NCBI GenBank assembly: GCA_007118765.1
Contig: SKQZ01000008.1
Coordinates: 1 to 15,030 of the forward strand
DNA from: Candidatus Hydrogenedentota bacterium
Lineage (GTDB): Bacteria; Hydrogenedentota; Hydrogenedentia; Hydrogenedentales; CAITNO01
Reading direction: 5' to 3'
Length of the DNA: 15,030 bases
Shown here piece by piece: positions 4,864-13,888 of the stretch (position 1 is its first letter; every line of letters begins with the position of its first letter). The notes beneath the pieces are model-generated. The model saw only the letters and a program-made list of their open reading frames with translations. It did no database searches and was not told the origin of the DNA. The position numbers and the translations under genes were made by a program.

Positions 4864-6939
4864 ATGTTTGTCGTACGCGAGCGGTTCAAGCTGAACGAGC
4901 AGTTTCTGGAACAATTCAAGAACCGGCAGCCCGAATGGGGACCGCTGGGCTACATTACATACAAACGCACCTATGCGCGTGTGGTGGCCGATGATGCCGA
5001 CGGTCGCACGGAGGAATACTGGGAGACCGTCCGCCGCGTGGTGGAGGGGTGCTACACCATCCAATGGAACCATTGCCTGAGTTTGAAACTGCCGTGGAAA
5101 CAGGAAAAGGCGCAGCGTTCGGCACAGGAAATGTTCCGGCTTATGTGGAACTTCAAGTTTCTGCCGCCGGGCCGGGGCCTGTGGATGATGGGCACGGACT
5201 ACATTTACACCCGCGGCAGTGCGCCGCTGAACAACTGCGCCTTTGTGTCCACGGACGAGCTGGACACGGATTTTGCCGAGCCTTTCTGTTTTCTGATGGA
5301 CCTGTCCATGCTCGGCACGGGCGTGGCCTTCGATACCAAAGGGGCCGGACTGGTTACGATACAAACGCCGCAAATCGGCGAGTACACCCATGTGGCGGCC
5401 GATTCAAAAGAAGGCTGGACGGATCTGGTGCGCACCGTGCTGAACGCGTATGTGGGCCGCGGCAAGCGGCCGGCGCATATTGACTACTCCAGGATTCGCC
5501 CGCAGGGCGCGCCCATCAAGACCTTCGGCGGCATTGCGCCCGGCCCGGCGCCGCTCAAAGAGTGCATCGCCAACATTGACAAGATTCTCACGCCACGGGA
5601 CGGCCATCCCATCTCGTCGGCGGATATTACCGACCTGATGAATGTGATTGGCAAGTGCGTGGTGTCGGGCGGCGTGCGGCGCACGGCGGAGTTGGCGTTG
5701 GGCGATCCCGGCGATGAAGAATACTTGCAGTTAAAAGACGACAAGAAACATCACGAGAAGTTGATAGCGTGGCGATGGGCGTCCAACAACAGCATCATCG
5801 CCAAGGAAGGCATGGACTACATGGGCGCGGGCAAACAGACCGCCTCCAACGGCGAACCGGGCTATTTCTGGCTGGAAAACGCGCGCGCCTACGGCCGGCT
5901 GAAAGACCGCGCGTCCTATGTGGACTTGAAAGTGGCGGGTACCAATCCCTGCGCGGAGCAAAGCCTTGAGTCCTACGAGATTTGCAACCTTGTGGAAACC
6001 TTTCCGTCCCGCCACGAATCCCTTGAAGAATATCTGCGCACCCTTAAATTCGCCTATCTGTATGCCAAAACCGTCACGCTCATTCCCACGCACAACGAAC
6101 GCACCAACGCCATCATGCTGCGCAACCGCCGCATCGGCCTGTCCCAATCGGGCATTGTGGACAGCTTTACGCGGCACGGTCGTCGCGAACATTTTCGGTG
6201 GTGCGACGAAGGCTACAAATACATCGGCGATCTGGACCGCATGTACTCGCAATGGTTGTGTGTGCCCGAAAGCATCAAGAAGACGAGCGTGAAGCCGAGC
6301 GGCACGGTGTCGCTGCTGCCGGGCGTCACGCCGGGCATCCATTATCCGCACAGTCAGTTTTACTGGCGCACCATGCGACTGGACAAAACCAGTCCGCTCA
6401 TTGAGCCGCTTCGCAAGGCCGGATACCGGTTGGAGGAGTCCGTATACGGCGACAACACGCTCATTGCGTACTTCCCGGTGAAGGAGAAGTTTTTTCATCG
6501 CAGCAAGACCGATGTGTCCGTGTGGGAACAGGTCGAAAATGTGGCGCAGATGCAATACTACTGGGCCGATAATCAGGTGAGCGCCACCATCACCTTCAAT
6601 CCCGAAGAGGCAAAGGACATCCCCTACATTCTGGAGATGTACGAAACGCGCCTGAAGTCCATCAGTTTTCTGCCGCTGAAAGAGCACAATTATCCGCAGG
6701 CGCCCTATCAGGAAATCAGCGAAGACATCTACCAGTTTGCCGTCCGCAAGTTGGAGCCTGTGAACTTCCAGCATGTGAACACCGACGAAGCGCAGGATCT
6801 TTATTGCGACGGCGACAAATGCGAGTTTGTCGCCACCGAACCGCCCCTGCCCGAACAACAAGAGGTGCCCTTCGACAGCGACACCGATGAAACGGCCCTG
6901 CCGGACGAAGAAGAGATCACCGCGCCGACCCGTTCATGA
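4864..6939 (+). CDS. nrdJ: Adenosylcobalamin-dependent ribonucleotide reductase (class II, NrdJ)
   Basis: Reduces ribonucleotides to deoxyribonucleotides using a thiyl radical generated from adenosylcobalamin, with or without oxygen. The 691-residue product resembles the monomeric Lactobacillus leichmannii type (739 residues). NNCAF places C125 at the first active-site thiol. NPCAEQ gives C363, the thiyl-radical cysteine, and E365, and ICN gives C374. The 363/365/374 spacing equals 408/410/419 in the Lactobacillus enzyme. A CX4C pair, C648 and C653 (YCDGDKC), is the C-terminal thiol shuttle. Unlike that enzyme, about 38 further residues follow the pair, ending in a very acidic stretch. The ATG at 4864 has GGGAG upstream and is preferred over one at 4816. 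No ATP-cone regulatory domain is seen at the N-terminus. The gene lies behind thyX, forming a nucleotide-supply unit, and converges on the giant gene 35 bases away. Confidence 0.94.
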   Translation: MFVVRERFKLNEQFLEQFKNRQPEWGPLGYITYKRTYARVVADDADGRTEEYWETVRRVVEGCYTIQWNHCLSLKLPWKQEKAQRSAQEMFRLMWNFKFLPPGRGLWMMGTDYIYTRGSAPLNNCAFVSTDELDTDFAEPFCFLMDLSMLGTGVAFDTKGAGLVTIQTPQIGEYTHVAADSKEGWTDLVRTVLNAYVGRGKRPAHIDYSRIRPQGAPIKTFGGIAPGPAPLKECIANIDKILTPRDGHPISSADITDLMNVIGKCVVSGGVRRTAELALGDPGDEEYLQLKDDKKHHEKLIAWRWASNNSIIAKEGMDYMGAGKQTASNGEPGYFWLENARAYGRLKDRASYVDLKVAGTNPCAEQSLESYEICNLVETFPSRHESLEEYLRTLKFAYLYAKTVTLIPTHNERTNAIMLRNRRIGLSQSGIVDSFTRHGRREHFRWCDEGYKYIGDLDRMYSQWLCVPESIKKTSVKPSGTVSLLPGVTPGIHYPHSQFYWRTMRLDKTSPLIEPLRKAGYRLEESVYGDNTLIAYFPVKEKFFHRSKTDVSVWEQVENVAQMQYYWADNQVSATITFNPEEAKDIPYILEMYETRLKSISFLPLKEHNYPQAPYQEISEDIYQFAVRKLEPVNFQHVNTDEAQDLYCDGDKCEFVATEPPLPEQQEVPFDSDTDETALPDEEEITAPTRS

Positions 6940-6974
6940 GTCGCGTTTGCGGTGCGGCGCCTCTCCGGCGGCGG

Positions 6975-9900
6975 TTATCGTGAGAACTCGCGGACAGGCG
7001 CTTCATCCCGTGGCTCAATGGAGCGCACATAGATGGAGAACGAGGCCGTGGCGGGCGTTTGGTCAATCACCACGTCTTCAACAAGCGTACCGTCGGCATC
7101 GGTATAGCGATAGACCAGCACGGTTTGCGCCGTAAGGCGGTAGCGCATTTCGCGGCGTCGTTGTGACGGCAGGTTGGGGTTATCATCGTCCGGCGGATCG
7201 CCTTCATCCCCGAGCCGGTTGTTAAAGAAAGTGGTGTCGCAATAAGGTGGAGAGGGCGGGAAGCCGCCGAGCATCGTCCACGCGCCCAGACGCTCACAGA
7301 AGGGGTCGTCAATGAACCGGAAGAACCCGTCCCCACCATAATCCGGCATTTCCGCCGCAGAACCAGCCGTATTGCACGGGAGCAGCAGCTCCTCCATCAG
7401 GTTATAGACGCCGGGCGTACGGGTGCCGCGCGCCACGAGGGCGCCGTCACAATACAGTTTCCAGAGGATGGCCATGTTGGTAACGTTTGCCATGCGCTGG
7501 TCTGCGGTGGGCAGCATGGCGCGCATGGTTACGGCGGCGTTTACGCGGGTGTCGCAGGCCTCCGCCAGGGGCGGCAGCGGTACGCGCGTGGCGGGCCCGA
7601 AATTGCGATAACGCACGTTCGGCGCATCCGCCCGTTCATGAAACAGCTCCACCCGCACAGAGGTATCCACCGCCAGATTCGGCTGTAACCGCTCGCCGCT
7701 GCGCCAGACGATGTAATCCACTTCGTTAAAATCAAGTTCCGTTAGGTTGTTGGCAGCGGGATGGTATTGAACGTTTCCGGTTTCGTCGGCGCCTTGTATG
7801 GTCAGGCACAGGTAGGCGCCCTGATGCTGTTCCACCAGCGTTTGCAATGTCGTGCCGTTGAACAAGGTATTGCCCCGCAAGGGCTGCGCCCGCCATCCGC
7901 TTTCGCCAAGCGGTCCTGATAATTCTCCGGTATCTTCATCCACCACGACATACAGCCTGAACATGGCCATGGGGGCGCAGTCCGGTCGTGCGCCGGGCAG
8001 GTCGGCGAAGGGCCGATATAGTGACCAATGGATTTCCGGCATCTGCACGGTCATGTCCATTTGGGTTTGGAACCTTGCACGGGTGCGCCAGAGCCAATGC
8101 AGGTTAATGGCGTTGTAATCGTCCCCATCGGTTACGTTGCCCGCCAGGTCCTGCGCCTCCAGTTTGAAGCGGGCGCGCCACGGTTCGGAAATGGCCTCAA
8201 ACCTGGCCTCCCACCTTGCCGACAGTTGTTGTTCGCCCGAAGCCAGTATGACGGGCGTGAATGTGGCCTCGGGCGTGCCCGGCAACAAGCCGGGCGCCGA
8301 CCCGCTCCACCGTGCCGTGCCGCGTGTTGTTGCCGGATCGGAATGGGTGGGGAACCGGGTGGGGCCCCAGTCCGGCTCCGACATATCGTTGACGTCCAAT
8401 ACGTTCGGGATAAACCCGGATATCTCCACGGGAAATACTGTACCATCCCCTTCACGCACGGGAAAACGGTCTATGAACCGTGCATTTACCTGTACCCATA
8501 AATCATCGTTAGGCAATGCAGCCATTGAATACGGCAAAGATTCATCGTAGCCCGGGTTGAGGTATAGGTGCATGTCCGCGCCGGCGGGATCGGCGGGGTG
8601 GAATGGTGCATTGTTCTTGGGCACAGTCAGGGGGAAACTTGGCACCCAGTCGGGCAGTGTAAAGGGTGGCGGCACACGATTGGCGCTGATATAGGGGGAG
8701 CCGCTGGCGGCATTCGTAAGGGGGGTGCTTTCCATGATAAACAACACCGGCGGGACGGTGTCTATGAGGGTTTCACAATTCATGGAGCTGGTATCGGCCA
8801 CACCGTCAATGACCGCGGCAAAAAAGGCGCGGCCATCGGTGCAAATTTCATCGCCGCTGACCGCGGCGTTGAAGGGGCCGGGCATCCTGAAGTTAACTTC
8901 CATCTCCTCGCCGAGCCGCCCCGTAAAGGAGACGCTGTGCGCGACTGGGGAATACATAAGGTCCACGTGATGGGTGGGTTCCGTTTCATTGCCTGATTCG
9001 CCGGGCCAGGGCATTTCAGGCAGCAGCAGTACCGTGTCGAGCATCATCAGGTTGGAACCGAACAGGGTGACCGTGCCGGTCTGGTCTCTGCCGATGATGT
9101 CGTCGGCTTCGCAATAGTCAACACTCGGCGCAGGCGCCGATCCCAGGCACAGGCTCATGCTGACGCCCTGTGGGCTGGGAGCAGTGCCGGGCCCTTGCCA
9201 TGTAACAGCCTGGCCGATCCCGAAATCGGAATGTACCCAATAAAAGCGGCATTGGCTGTCCGCCATATTCGTTTGCTGCGCGGATATCCAACCGGCGCCG
9301 TCAATTATGAGGGGCGATTCGGGCACAAAGGTATAGCGATACAACGGTACGTCTTCGCCGACGCCGTCGGGGGACGGGAAATACGCATCGGCTTCCTGCT
9401 CGAACACGTTGCCCGCAGGTCTGATAACCTCGCCATCGGTGGCGTCCGCCAGATTCGACACATCGGTGTATGCCACGGCGATGTCGCCCGACGGCGCACA
9501 CACGACCTGGCCGGTTTCATCGAGCCAGACGCCCCAAAACTCAAAGAGACTGATGCCGCCGAAGGGATTGTTTATCCGCTCAAACATCGGGTTGTCTTCC
9601 GTGCTCAGGCTTGCATAGGGCCACGGCGATGCGGTGTGCACCGGTTCCTGGGTGATAAAGGCGCCGTCGAAACAGTCGTCGCTGCTCATGTATTCGGAAA
9701 TGCAGAGGCTGAGGTTGGCATTGATCGGATCGCCTGATGCGTTTCTGGCGTCGTTCATGCCGTCTTCCGATGTCACCCAATAAAAGAAGCAGTCGTCCGC
9801 AGGGTTCACCAAAGCACGGATGGAAAGGTACTCTTCCCGATAAAAATCGTCGCGGTCAAAAAAGAACTCATACTTCACCAGCGCCGCGCCGTCATAGTCA

Positions 9901-12900
9901 TATTCGGGCAATACCTGGCGTGGCGGTATAATCTGCACGGGATCCCCCGCAGAGCCGCCGGGGCCGTCGTAGGAAGTAATTTCAAATGTCATGGCTATTG
10001 GCGGCGTACAGGGGTTGCCCGCGCCGTCGCGCCAAATGCCCCACCATGCAATATGCCGTACAGCGCCAAATTGTTCCGCAGGGGTGTATTCCTTTACATA
10101 ATCGCTATTGTTGCTTGCAAAGGCGTTCCACGGCTCGGTGGGCAGGTGCGGGTTTTGCTCTGCGCCCAGCGAGTCCGGCGGACAGGTTATGGGCGTGGGG
10201 TCCACTTCGTCCGCACCGATTTGCACTTTCGCGAAGCGGTCGCGCATATCGCATTCAAAATCACGTTCCCATACGTTCGTTGTTGCAAGGCCGCTGATCA
10301 CGGCGCTCAACCGCACGACCAGCCCATTGAGCGTGGTGGCGTCATCCGGCGGCAGCATCGGCATGCTGAGTTTGCCGCGCCACGGGGTGTCTCTGTAGTT
10401 GGGGGTAAGGTCGTCGGCATCCACATCGTCATAATTCGGCACAGGCGACGCTTCGTTGTCATTGTTGCGCACCCAATTCACGTAGGAACGGGCCGTGCCC
10501 GCTGCGTCCACCTGTATGCCCCTGCCGTTGCCGTCAATCAAAGACGCGGCAACGTGGGCCGTGCCGTCGGGTCCGACAAACACGCCTGCGCCGTTATTCT
10601 CGCGGATGGTACACTGTAACGCCACAGCGCGCCCGCCGTCGTGCACATGCAGGCCGTCGCCGCGGTTTGCATGCAACACGGCGCTTACAAGCAGAGCGTT
10701 GCCGCCCGCCACTTCCACGCCGTTACCGCCCATGCCGCGTATTTTGGACTGGAACAGCCGCAACACGCCGTTTCCCAGCACGTCCACGCCCCGTTCCGCC
10801 CGTTCGAGGGTGACGGATTGCAGGGTCAGGTCCCCGTCGTCGATTACTTCAAACAACGCCCCCGTGAGGGTCTCCTCACAGATGCGGATGTTGTCCAGCG
10901 CAAAAGAGGGCGGCGCCATGGTGCGGGGCAACTGCGCGGTGAAGCGCAGGGTCTTTCCGTCCGGCGGCCCCTGATGGGCCGTAATGTCAACGACGTATTC
11001 CGAATAGGCGCCCACCCCCATGTCTTCGGTGCTGCGCCGGAATATCTCGTCGCCGTTCAATTCCACGGCAAACTCGCCCGGCTCGGTGCTTGTGCGCACG
11101 CGCTTCAAATAAAACTTGAGCAACAGGTCGCCGCCCGTGGTCATGGGCACGTCAATATCCTGTTCCAGCGTTATCTCCCAAACCGGCGGGTCTTTTTGTA
11201 TGCCGGTAAATACGGCGGCGAAGTTGGGCAGTGTGCCGTCGCAGGCCTCGGTTTCCATGATCACTTCATCAAGGTCAATGGTGTCGTCGGGCGTATCCCA
11301 GACGGTTTCCAGCGTGGCCAGCGGCGCGTCAAAATCGCCATGAACAATTTGGTTGCCGTAACAGGGCGGATTCAGATTCAGCAGGGTCAGCCGCGTCGGA
11401 TCAACGGCGACATAGGACAGACATGCGTTGTCCATCACAATTTCGGTTTGTGCGAAGGGCGCCGGATTGGCCAGCAGACGGCTGAAAAAAGAAACAATAA
11501 AGTCGGCTGCTTCGGTTTCCACCGGGAAATGGTCGGGCGTCACAATGAACAGGTCGCACGCTTCGGAAAGGGCCGCATCGGAAATGCTCCATGTTTCGGC
11601 GCCGGATACGTGCACAGCGAAGGCGCCGTTGCCGCCGGGTATGTTGCCGTTTTCAAGGCGCAAATCAAAGCGCACGGTTGTGCCAAGACCGCCAAGCCGC
11701 GCCACGTGGGTATGCCCGGCCAACACGGCGAGGGGCGCTTCGAGCAGGATGTCCGGAATGGCGTTGGGCGGCAGCCCGGCCAGCGCCGGGTCGGGAACGG
11801 GAACGGCGTCCGTGACCGGCAGCGCGTTGGGCGAGGGCAATGCGTCCGGCATGACGGCGCCCATCCGGATTTCAAGAGCGCCCACCAACAGCATCAACGG
11901 CGTTGGCACATTCGTCGTGGACGTCACGCTGACAATGATGTTAAACTCCGGCGCTTGCAGCGGTATGGAGACGGCTTCCCAGCCCACCTGCGGCAATGCG
12001 GCGGGATCGTCAATGGTGAACCGCGAAACCTCGTTGCCGCCGGTGTCTTCCACAATGATGTTTACCTCGAAGTCGCTGCTGCTTTGAATGGTGCGCAACC
12101 ACAGTGTGAGACTGGGCGGCTGGAACACGGCGGCACGGTCGCCCTGACACGCGTCCGGTTCCAGTCGGATGATGTCGCTGATGTGCGGACAGGCGCCGGT
12201 GGCCACGGGGGATTCAATGAGGAACGGGTAGGTGCCGGATTCAAAATTGCCGTTGACAATGATATTGGCGTCCGCCGCGATGTCCGGATAAGCGTCCAGC
12301 GCGGGGGTGACGTAGCTGAGGGTGAATGCGTCAACAATGACATTGGACTGTTCGCCTTCAGCGGCGAACTGCACCCGCACGCGCGGCCTGCCGGGGGTAT
12401 TGAGCACGGCGGCGGGGAGTGTGTATTCGTAACGGGCGCAGACGTCGGGCGCTTCGGGCAAATCCGCCAGCGGTATCTGCGGGAACTGGTGGTTGCCGTA
12501 GTGCAGTTGCACCGTGCCCGCATCGGGGCCGACCGGCCCGGCGACGCGCATGCCGGCCGCCAGATAAGGCGCGCCCAGACCGCCGGCACGCGCCACGGCC
12601 ATCTGTGATACGCCCGCAACATCAACCGGTGTGAAATGAATGCCCTTCACCAGGGCGCCGCCGTCGCCAATGTTGGAGGCATAGTTGAAGAAAGCGACGG
12701 AATCATTGGTATCCGGCGCAGCGGGGGCCGCGTCGTTGTTCACATTCACCGCGCCGATCAGCACGAGCGTGGGGGCGGCCTGGTCCGTGCGTGTGACGGT
12801 TTCAATGCGCACATGCAGGTCATCGCCCGCGGGGGCCGACAACGATTCTGACCAGCGCACCCAGTCGGCCTGCAACTCCCAGTCTTCAAGGTCGGTTGCG

Positions 12901-13760
12901 TCCGCGGTCATTTCCAGGGCGCCGTTTACATAGACCTCCATGCGGTCATCGGCATGGCCGCTCCATTGCAACACACGCACCCAAACATGCAGTTCATCGG
13001 CACTTGAGTCCGCAGGGAAGTCGGCGGCGGTGTATTCTTCCCGCAATACCGGCGGCAATACGGGCAGCGTATAGGTCGGTTCGGTCACCAGATCAAGTAT
13101 GGTGCATAACCCCGTGATGTCATGGCCTTCCCAACGCAGTTCTTCTGTTACGGTTTCGGGCAGCGTGGGGATGGGCGGTATGTATTGCAATTCCACATCG
13201 GCGGTCTTCGCTTCCAGATCAAACCATGCATGCCAGTCGCCTTCCTGCGGCGCGCCATCCTGAGTAATGATGTCAGCAATGATCGGCCCCATATAATCAG
13301 GCTCCACGCCCTCCGTCAGAATGGCATCAAAGTCCCAGTCCACGGGTCCGGCCTCAAAGTCGGGATTCTCTATGACGTCGTCAAAGCAATCTTCCAGGTC
13401 TTCGCCGAGTAGAATGCGTTGCAACGGCAGTATTTCACAAATATCCGCATCATAGCCTTGAATGGTAAGGACTTTGTCAATGACCACCGTGTCCAGCAGT
13501 TCGTATTCGTCCCCTTCCAGCACCAGTATGGCGCCGCCGGGCGCATCGTCAATTTCCTGGGCGAGGTCGGCGGCAGGCGCCACCGGGATGATGGGATCGG
13601 CGTTGGCAAAAACGCACGTAAACGTGACGGCCATCGCCATGATGAGCAGTGGACTTGCGACCGTGGCCCGACACGCTGTTGTTGCGCCGCGCCCCCAATG
13701 GGAGGGTGTGTTTTTGCGAGCAGCCCACATTACACCAGCCTGCTTATGCCTGCTTGTCAT
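6975..13760 (-). CDS. Giant secreted multi-domain protein with split beta-helix (2261 aa)
   Basis: I know no named homologue. The start at 13760 is fixed by AGGAGGT seven bases upstream. A long basic N-region and hydrophobic core (about 34-52) end in ANA|DP, a signal peptidase I site after residue 54. Residues 64-110 read as the first turns of a pectate-lyase-like beta-helix (GGAILVLEGDEYEL, then VLTIQGYDADICEI). Residues 125-965 carry about five degenerate jelly-roll-like modules. The beta-helix resumes at 968-1095 with NGV/DGL/AGV turns and closes with IGADEVD. Two copies of a Trp-rich domain follow (about 1207-1540). After them come possible IPT/Ig-like domains with DTVPPVL, AQDLAGNV and GADETGNV. 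There are only 15 lysines after the signal, many Asp/Glu and about 30 cysteines. No LPXTG, PEP-CTERM, type 9 sorting or membrane anchor is visible. It may be a surface or extracellular glycan-related protein. Exported location is likely; function is unknown. Confidence 0.85.
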   Translation of the reverse strand: MTSRHKQAGVMWAARKNTPSHWGRGATTACRATVASPLLIMAMAVTFTCVFANADPIIPVAPAADLAQEIDDAPGGAILVLEGDEYELLDTVVIDKVLTIQGYDADICEILPLQRILLGEDLEDCFDDVIENPDFEAGPVDWDFDAILTEGVEPDYMGPIIADIITQDGAPQEGDWHAWFDLEAKTADVELQYIPPIPTLPETVTEELRWEGHDITGLCTILDLVTEPTYTLPVLPPVLREEYTAADFPADSSADELHVWVRVLQWSGHADDRMEVYVNGALEMTADATDLEDWELQADWVRWSESLSAPAGDDLHVRIETVTRTDQAAPTLVLIGAVNVNNDAAPAAPDTNDSVAFFNYASNIGDGGALVKGIHFTPVDVAGVSQMAVARAGGLGAPYLAAGMRVAGPVGPDAGTVQLHYGNHQFPQIPLADLPEAPDVCARYEYTLPAAVLNTPGRPRVRVQFAAEGEQSNVIVDAFTLSYVTPALDAYPDIAADANIIVNGNFESGTYPFLIESPVATGACPHISDIIRLEPDACQGDRAAVFQPPSLTLWLRTIQSSSDFEVNIIVEDTGGNEVSRFTIDDPAALPQVGWEAVSIPLQAPEFNIIVSVTSTTNVPTPLMLLVGALEIRMGAVMPDALPSPNALPVTDAVPVPDPALAGLPPNAIPDILLEAPLAVLAGHTHVARLGGLGTTVRFDLRLENGNIPGGNGAFAVHVSGAETWSISDAALSEACDLFIVTPDHFPVETEAADFIVSFFSRLLANPAPFAQTEIVMDNACLSYVAVDPTRLTLLNLNPPCYGNQIVHGDFDAPLATLETVWDTPDDTIDLDEVIMETEACDGTLPNFAAVFTGIQKDPPVWEITLEQDIDVPMTTGGDLLLKFYLKRVRTSTEPGEFAVELNGDEIFRRSTEDMGVGAYSEYVVDITAHQGPPDGKTLRFTAQLPRTMAPPSFALDNIRICEETLTGALFEVIDDGDLTLQSVTLERAERGVDVLGNGVLRLFQSKIRGMGGNGVEVAGGNALLVSAVLHANRGDGLHVHDGGRAVALQCTIRENNGAGVFVGPDGTAHVAASLIDGNGRGIQVDAAGTARSYVNWVRNNDNEASPVPNYDDVDADDLTPNYRDTPWRGKLSMPMLPPDDATTLNGLVVRLSAVISGLATTNVWERDFECDMRDRFAKVQIGADEVDPTPITCPPDSLGAEQNPHLPTEPWNAFASNNSDYVKEYTPAEQFGAVRHIAWWGIWRDGAGNPCTPPIAMTFEITSYDGPGGSAGDPVQIIPPRQVLPEYDYDGAALVKYEFFFDRDDFYREEYLSIRALVNPADDCFFYWVTSEDGMNDARNASGDPINANLSLCISEYMSSDDCFDGAFITQEPVHTASPWPYASLSTEDNPMFERINNPFGGISLFEFWGVWLDETGQVVCAPSGDIAVAYTDVSNLADATDGEVIRPAGNVFEQEADAYFPSPDGVGEDVPLYRYTFVPESPLIIDGAGWISAQQTNMADSQCRFYWVHSDFGIGQAVTWQGPGTAPSPQGVSMSLCLGSAPAPSVDYCEADDIIGRDQTGTVTLFGSNLMMLDTVLLLPEMPWPGESGNETEPTHHVDLMYSPVAHSVSFTGRLGEEMEVNFRMPGPFNAAVSGDEICTDGRAFFAAVIDGVADTSSMNCETLIDTVPPVLFIMESTPLTNAASGSPYISANRVPPPFTLPDWVPSFPLTVPKNNAPFHPADPAGADMHLYLNPGYDESLPYSMAALPNDDLWVQVNARFIDRFPVREGDGTVFPVEISGFIPNVLDVNDMSEPDWGPTRFPTHSDPATTRGTARWSGSAPGLLPGTPEATFTPVILASGEQQLSARWEARFEAISEPWRARFKLEAQDLAGNVTDGDDYNAINLHWLWRTRARFQTQMDMTVQMPEIHWSLYRPFADLPGARPDCAPMAMFRLYVVVDEDTGELSGPLGESGWRAQPLRGNTLFNGTTLQTLVEQHQGAYLCLTIQGADETGNVQYHPAANNLTELDFNEVDYIVWRSGERLQPNLAVDTSVRVELFHERADAPNVRYRNFGPATRVPLPPLAEACDTRVNAAVTMRAMLPTADQRMANVTNMAILWKLYCDGALVARGTRTPGVYNLMEELLLPCNTAGSAAEMPDYGGDGFFRFIDDPFCERLGAWTMLGGFPPSPPYCDTTFFNNRLGDEGDPPDDDNPNLPSQRRREMRYRLTAQTVLVYRYTDADGTLVEDVVIDQTPATASFSIYVRSIEPRDEAPVREFSR
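9140..10142 (-). repeat. Tandem Trp-rich domain duplication within the giant protein
   Basis: Two units of about 150-180 residues lie head to tail, at roughly 1207-1353 and 1360-1540 of the protein. Each contains a W-G-x-W core (W1240-G-I-W1243 in AWWGIW; W1409-G-V-W1412 in FWGVW), then an acidic, Tyr-rich stretch. Each then has a C-(F/R)-F-Y-W-V-x-S motif (W1328; W1508) and a closing SLC(I/L). Landmarks are 170-190 residues apart. The DNA of the FYWV motifs is also alike, but most of the sequence has diverged, so the duplication is old. Trp-rich beta domains of this kind often bind carbohydrate, which is inference here. Confidence 0.7.
10478..10860 (-). other. Parallel beta-helix segment of the giant protein
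   Basis: Residues 968-1095 form about five coils of roughly 22-25 residues, with recurring G-x-G-(V/L) turns (RGVDVLGNG, GGNGVEVAG, GDGLHVHDGG, GAGVFVGPDG, GRGIQVDAAG) alternating with short strands. This is the PbH1-type right-handed beta-helix pattern found in polysaccharide lyases, hydrolases and adhesins. The capping IGADEVD motif about 80 residues later is typical of the ends of such exported proteins. Catalytic residues cannot be assigned by eye. Confidence 0.75.
10870..13388 (-). repeat. Series of degenerate jelly-roll-like modules in the giant protein
   Basis: About five modules can be traced by recurring landmarks. Starts look like N-x-(D/N)-F-(E/D) (F135, F506, F810). A middle strand carries (A/V)-(W/V/A)-(F/R) (HAWFD; VARAGGLG near 391; VARLGGLG near 686; AVFQPP; AVFTGI). 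Ends are hydrophobic, with (V/L/M)-D-x-x-x-(L/I) or similar, near 337, 479, 627, 778 and 957. A Pro/Ala-rich linker (DALPSPNALP and similar) sits near 645-670. The pattern matches carbohydrate-binding or concanavalin-like beta sandwiches common in secreted bacterial proteins. Boundaries are approximate. Confidence 0.5.
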
Positions 13761-13767
13761 TGATATA

Positions 13768-13774
13768 ACCTCCT
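13768..13774 (-). promoter_or_regulatory. Strong ribosome binding site of the giant gene
   Basis: On the minus strand AGGAGGT lies seven bases before the ATG at 13760. This is a near-perfect Shine-Dalgarno sequence. It fixes the start of the giant gene and removes an apparent 30-residue N-terminal extension from an ATG at 13850. Confidence 0.88.
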
Positions 13775-13888
13775 GGGTAGCGCGCGAGTACCTTGGCAAA
13801 GCGCGCCTGCCAAACGCCTGTCTTGTTACGGCGGCCACTACAAAACACACTTTATGGCCACGTGGTTTGTGTCAACATAACCCTATAC

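Noticed and set aside
3993..4919. 308-codon open frame antisense to thyX
   Set aside because: It is a shadow of thyX: composition is His/Arg-rich without domain features, and it crosses the thyX-nrdJ gap.
5731..6861. 376-codon open frame antisense to nrdJ
   Set aside because: The + strand frame carries all class II reductase active-site residues. The antisense product shows no recognisable motif and no ribosome site.
6940..6974. GC-rich stretch between nrdJ and the giant gene as a bidirectional terminator
   Set aside because: Only a 4-bp stem can be drawn and no T-tract follows on either strand.
10641..12608. Open frame of 655 codons on the + strand, antisense to the giant gene
   Set aside because: It lies wholly inside a better-supported gene. 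Its protein is a low-complexity Arg/Gly/His/Val mix with no domain pattern, as expected from the reverse complement of GC-rich codons.
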